A stretch of DNA of 64,000 nucleotides. Source: Brachyhypopomus gauderio (taxonomy: Eukaryota; Chordata; Actinopteri; Gymnotiformes; Hypopomidae). The stretch is from assembly GCF_052324685.1 (NCBI RefSeq), contig NC_135212.1:8990778-9054777 (forward strand), read 5' to 3'. Below, piece after piece: positions 61,685 to 64,000 of this stretch. Made by a program: the position numbers and the translations under genes. Numbering within the stretch: position 1 is the first letter of the stretch; the number at the start of each line of letters is the position of its first letter. Below the pieces are notes generated by a model. The model made no database searches, was not told the DNA's origin, and was given only the letters and a program-made list of their open reading frames with translations.

Positions 61685-64000
61685 TCAGTAGTGAATGTAT
61701 GAGATCTGAACATCTCCTTTCACCTCCAGCATGTCAATCTGATTGTAGGGTTGGAAGCGATGGAAGAAATGACACAGGTGCTGCCCATTTGCAAATACCT
61801 TGAATTTCTCCTCACAACAGTGCACAGAAATCTGAGAGAGAGAGAAAAGACAGATCACAAGACTGCTTATTTGTTTTTGATTGATAATCACTATAATAAT
61901 GCTAAGAATGTCATGTAATGAATGAGATATAAATGTATCCATGTCTTCATTTCTCACTTCAAAGAACTGTCCCTCCAGGAAGGGGTTGAAGCTGATCTCC
62001 CTCTCTTCCTCACCCCAGACGCCATTGATCAGGCTGTTTCTGATCACTAACCCCTCTTGTATTCGGGGATTAAGGTGGAACACAAGGTCTTGTGAGGCAC
62101 CAACCATGAAGTTAATGCAAAACCTACAAACAAATAATTTCATCGTTTATCACTGTGCAGCATTTCACTAAAACAGAATTATGTTTTAGGGATAACAAGA
62201 TATTTGAACTGACTGATAGTGGAGATGTTCAAAATACTCCCACAATACCTGTCAGCCCCATATGGGACCATGCCTCTAATGATTATGGTCCTCTGGAATG
62301 TCATTCCTCCAGGGATCATATCTGAATAGGGGATGCCCTGAACATGCACAAAATGATAGAAACACTGAACAGAAACCCACTACTCTTCAGTGACTTCAGT
62401 GGTTAAGGAATGAACCCAGCGTTCTGAATTTGATTCTTTCCCACTTTTTCATTTTCGGCTTTGGTCAGATACTCTCAGTGCTATAGGGCTAGATGACCCT
62501 GTATCATTAATTGTTATATGAACATCTATGATTCAGTCTGCAGGCAGAAATCTGTAACAATAAAGACTTTCATATCAGCAGTTATGAAAACTCTACTGTG
62601 ACGATGGGAGCGTAGTGAAGGACGAGACACAGAACCTCCGAATACAGCAGACGTCACTTTTAATTATCAACAGGTATTGCGCAATAGAGCATGAGTAACA
62701 CTGACATCCACACAGAGACGTGTAGACATTAGACAACGACGAGCACAGGACACTGCGCGAGCGCACATTAAATAGACAAACCACATTAGCCCCACGTGAT
62801 TATGAGACGAGTCACAGGTGAGACAGATTATCACACGACATAACCATAACCACGGAGATCCACAGACGCAGACGATGCACGTGGACAACGTAGACACACG
62901 CCCAAAAGGGAGGGGCCGGGGTCCTCACCGTGACATCTACAAATACCATAGAGCACTACTCACAGGGTTGAAGATGGGCTGTAATCCCATTCCCTGTTTT
63001 TAGTAGAAATGATGGAGAAGATATAGGAGAGGGTGATTAGGGCATTTGTCCACTCATTAATACCTGACGTACAGATTCCCAAAGATGTGATTATACTCAC
63101 GGGCAGATTTCCTCCTGGATAGCCAATGCTTCCTCCCTTAAATTAACAGATTTTAATGGTTATTACAGGAACTTGCACATAAAAAGCTACAAGGACTTCA
63201 AGTGTAGTTCCACAAACATCTGACATAACAGTTCTCAGCTCACCCCCATTCCTGCTCCTGGATAACCTCCCTAGGGCATAAGTACAGACAACAGATTACA
63301 TGAGATATGAATTTATCTCTTATATAAAGAAACAAATGTAACATAGATACACACACACATACACACAATTTGTCTCTTACCATGCCGCCCATTCCACCAC
63401 CAGGATAGCCTCCCTGCTGGTGGAAAATGTTGGAAATATACATATTAATTGGAGAATTAATGGGGAAGAAAATTTACATATATAGAAATTCTGCATTTAC
63501 AGTCATAGAATGCTAAAACATGCAACCGTTCCAATGCCACAGTAGTGATATTGTCTGGTCTGATACCAAGTACCAACACAATACTCACCCCCATTCCACC
63601 AGAAAATCCTCCCTGCAGGAAGTCAGTAAGTTAATAGCAAAATTACATCATAGGCATAATGTGTTTTACTGCATGTGGACGTTTGTACACTCACCCCCAT
63701 ACCACCTCCCATTCCACCTGCACATCCTCCCTGTAGGTGACGAGAAAAACACTTAACCTCTTCTATTCTTAATGGGTAATGGCTAAGATAAACACTACAC
63801 TCACCATTCCCGCTTGCATGCCCTAAAAGGGGAAAAAAAATAAAACCTTCAGTCCAGATAAACATAACTCGACCTCTCAGTGAGGGGGGGTAACTATGGG
63901 ACAGTTACGACCTCCTCACAAGAAACCAAAGACTATTCAAAGACTATTATTATTACTGTTGTTGTTGTTACTAGGACCGAACAGTTTTCCCTCACCCCGA
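61685..64000 (-). CDS. Galectin copy 2: linker micro-exons plus intact C-terminal CRD (5' end outside window)
   Basis: Tandem-repeat galectin, paralogue of copy 1. The end of the last N-CRD exon is at 63996-64000. Micro-exons follow: 63805-63822 (GMQAGM), 63695-63730 (GGCAGGMGGGMG), 63589-63612 (GGFSGGMG), 63381-63413 (GGYPGGGMGGM), 63244-63270 (GGYPGAGMG), 63101-63136 (GGSIGYPGGNLP) and 62964-62993 (GMGLQPIFNP). The C-terminal CRD is 62249-62337 ([20 protein letters not shown]), 61958-62123 (FHLNPR, VIRNS, WGEEER) and 61685-61831 (KVFANGQHL, ending SYIHY and TGA). All micro-exons are phase 0, and all splice sites are consensus. The sugar-contact residues (H, N, R of HLNPR; N; W, E, R of WGEEER) are complete. 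QPIFNP-IPY-GG-TIII matches the start of CRD2 in galectin-4. Tandem-repeat galectins crosslink glycoproteins outside the cell (family knowledge). A 339-bp solo LTR lies in the intron before CRD2. Confidence 0.9.
62597..62935 (-). mobile_element. Solo LTR (fossil), 339 bp
   Basis: Bounded by TGTGACG and CGTGACA (TG...CA ends), and flanked by a 5-bp direct repeat TCTAC (62592-62596 and 62936-62940). It has a TATTTAA-like box about midway on the minus strand. No internal retroelement sequence is present, so it is the recombined remnant of an LTR element, Gypsy-like by appearance. The intact target repeat and sharp ends suggest moderate age. Confidence 0.8.

Overview
The window is vertebrate genomic DNA, almost certainly from a teleost fish. 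It has small introns, dense TG/CA and TA microsatellites, and many fish-type DNA transposons (Tc1, hAT, foldback MITEs). Its gene models are recognisable orthologues of human genes. The exact species cannot be named from the sequence; an otophysan is a guess from the repeat families.

Region by region. 1-4.7 kb is a transposon graveyard: a hAT end, a broken Tc1, and a foldback hAT MITE split by a second hAT with a perfect 8-bp target duplication. 5.2-7.1 kb (+) holds the 3' exons of pstpip1. 9.5-13.5 kb (-) is a complete tspan3, tail to tail with pstpip1. 17.2-18.0 kb (-) is a single-exon cholesterol 25-hydroxylase-like gene, head to head with an 18.9-24.7 kb (+) twelve-exon gene. That gene encodes a protein with two CCCH fingers, an RWD-like middle and a CHY zinc finger, and I know no established name for it. 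26.5-29.3 kb (-) is kti12. 30.6-31.4 kb (-) is nmb (neuromedin B). 32.8-35.0 kb (-) is sec11a. 37.8-43.1 kb (-) is znf592. 43.1-52.4 kb has no gene I can support, only repeats and a small retroviral fossil. 52.4-64 kb (-) carries two tandemly duplicated tandem-repeat galectin genes (galectin-4/9-like), separated by MITEs, a minisatellite and a Tc1 fragment.

The pairs pstpip1-tspan3 and nmb-sec11a-znf592 match, from memory, neighbours on human chromosome 15q24-q25, which supports orthology. No operon-like cooperation between genes is expected. The most unusual feature is the galectin pair. The linker between the two carbohydrate-recognition domains is built from a string of tiny phase-0 exons (18-36 nt), each encoding one Gly/Met-rich unit such as GGYPGAGMG. 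In the downstream copy the second CRD and the last linker exons have decayed after, or along with, an L2 LINE insertion. What remains looks like one CRD plus a Gly/Met tail.

Exon boundaries were derived by hand from GT/AG sites, frame continuity and remembered family sequence. No alignment or database search was run.
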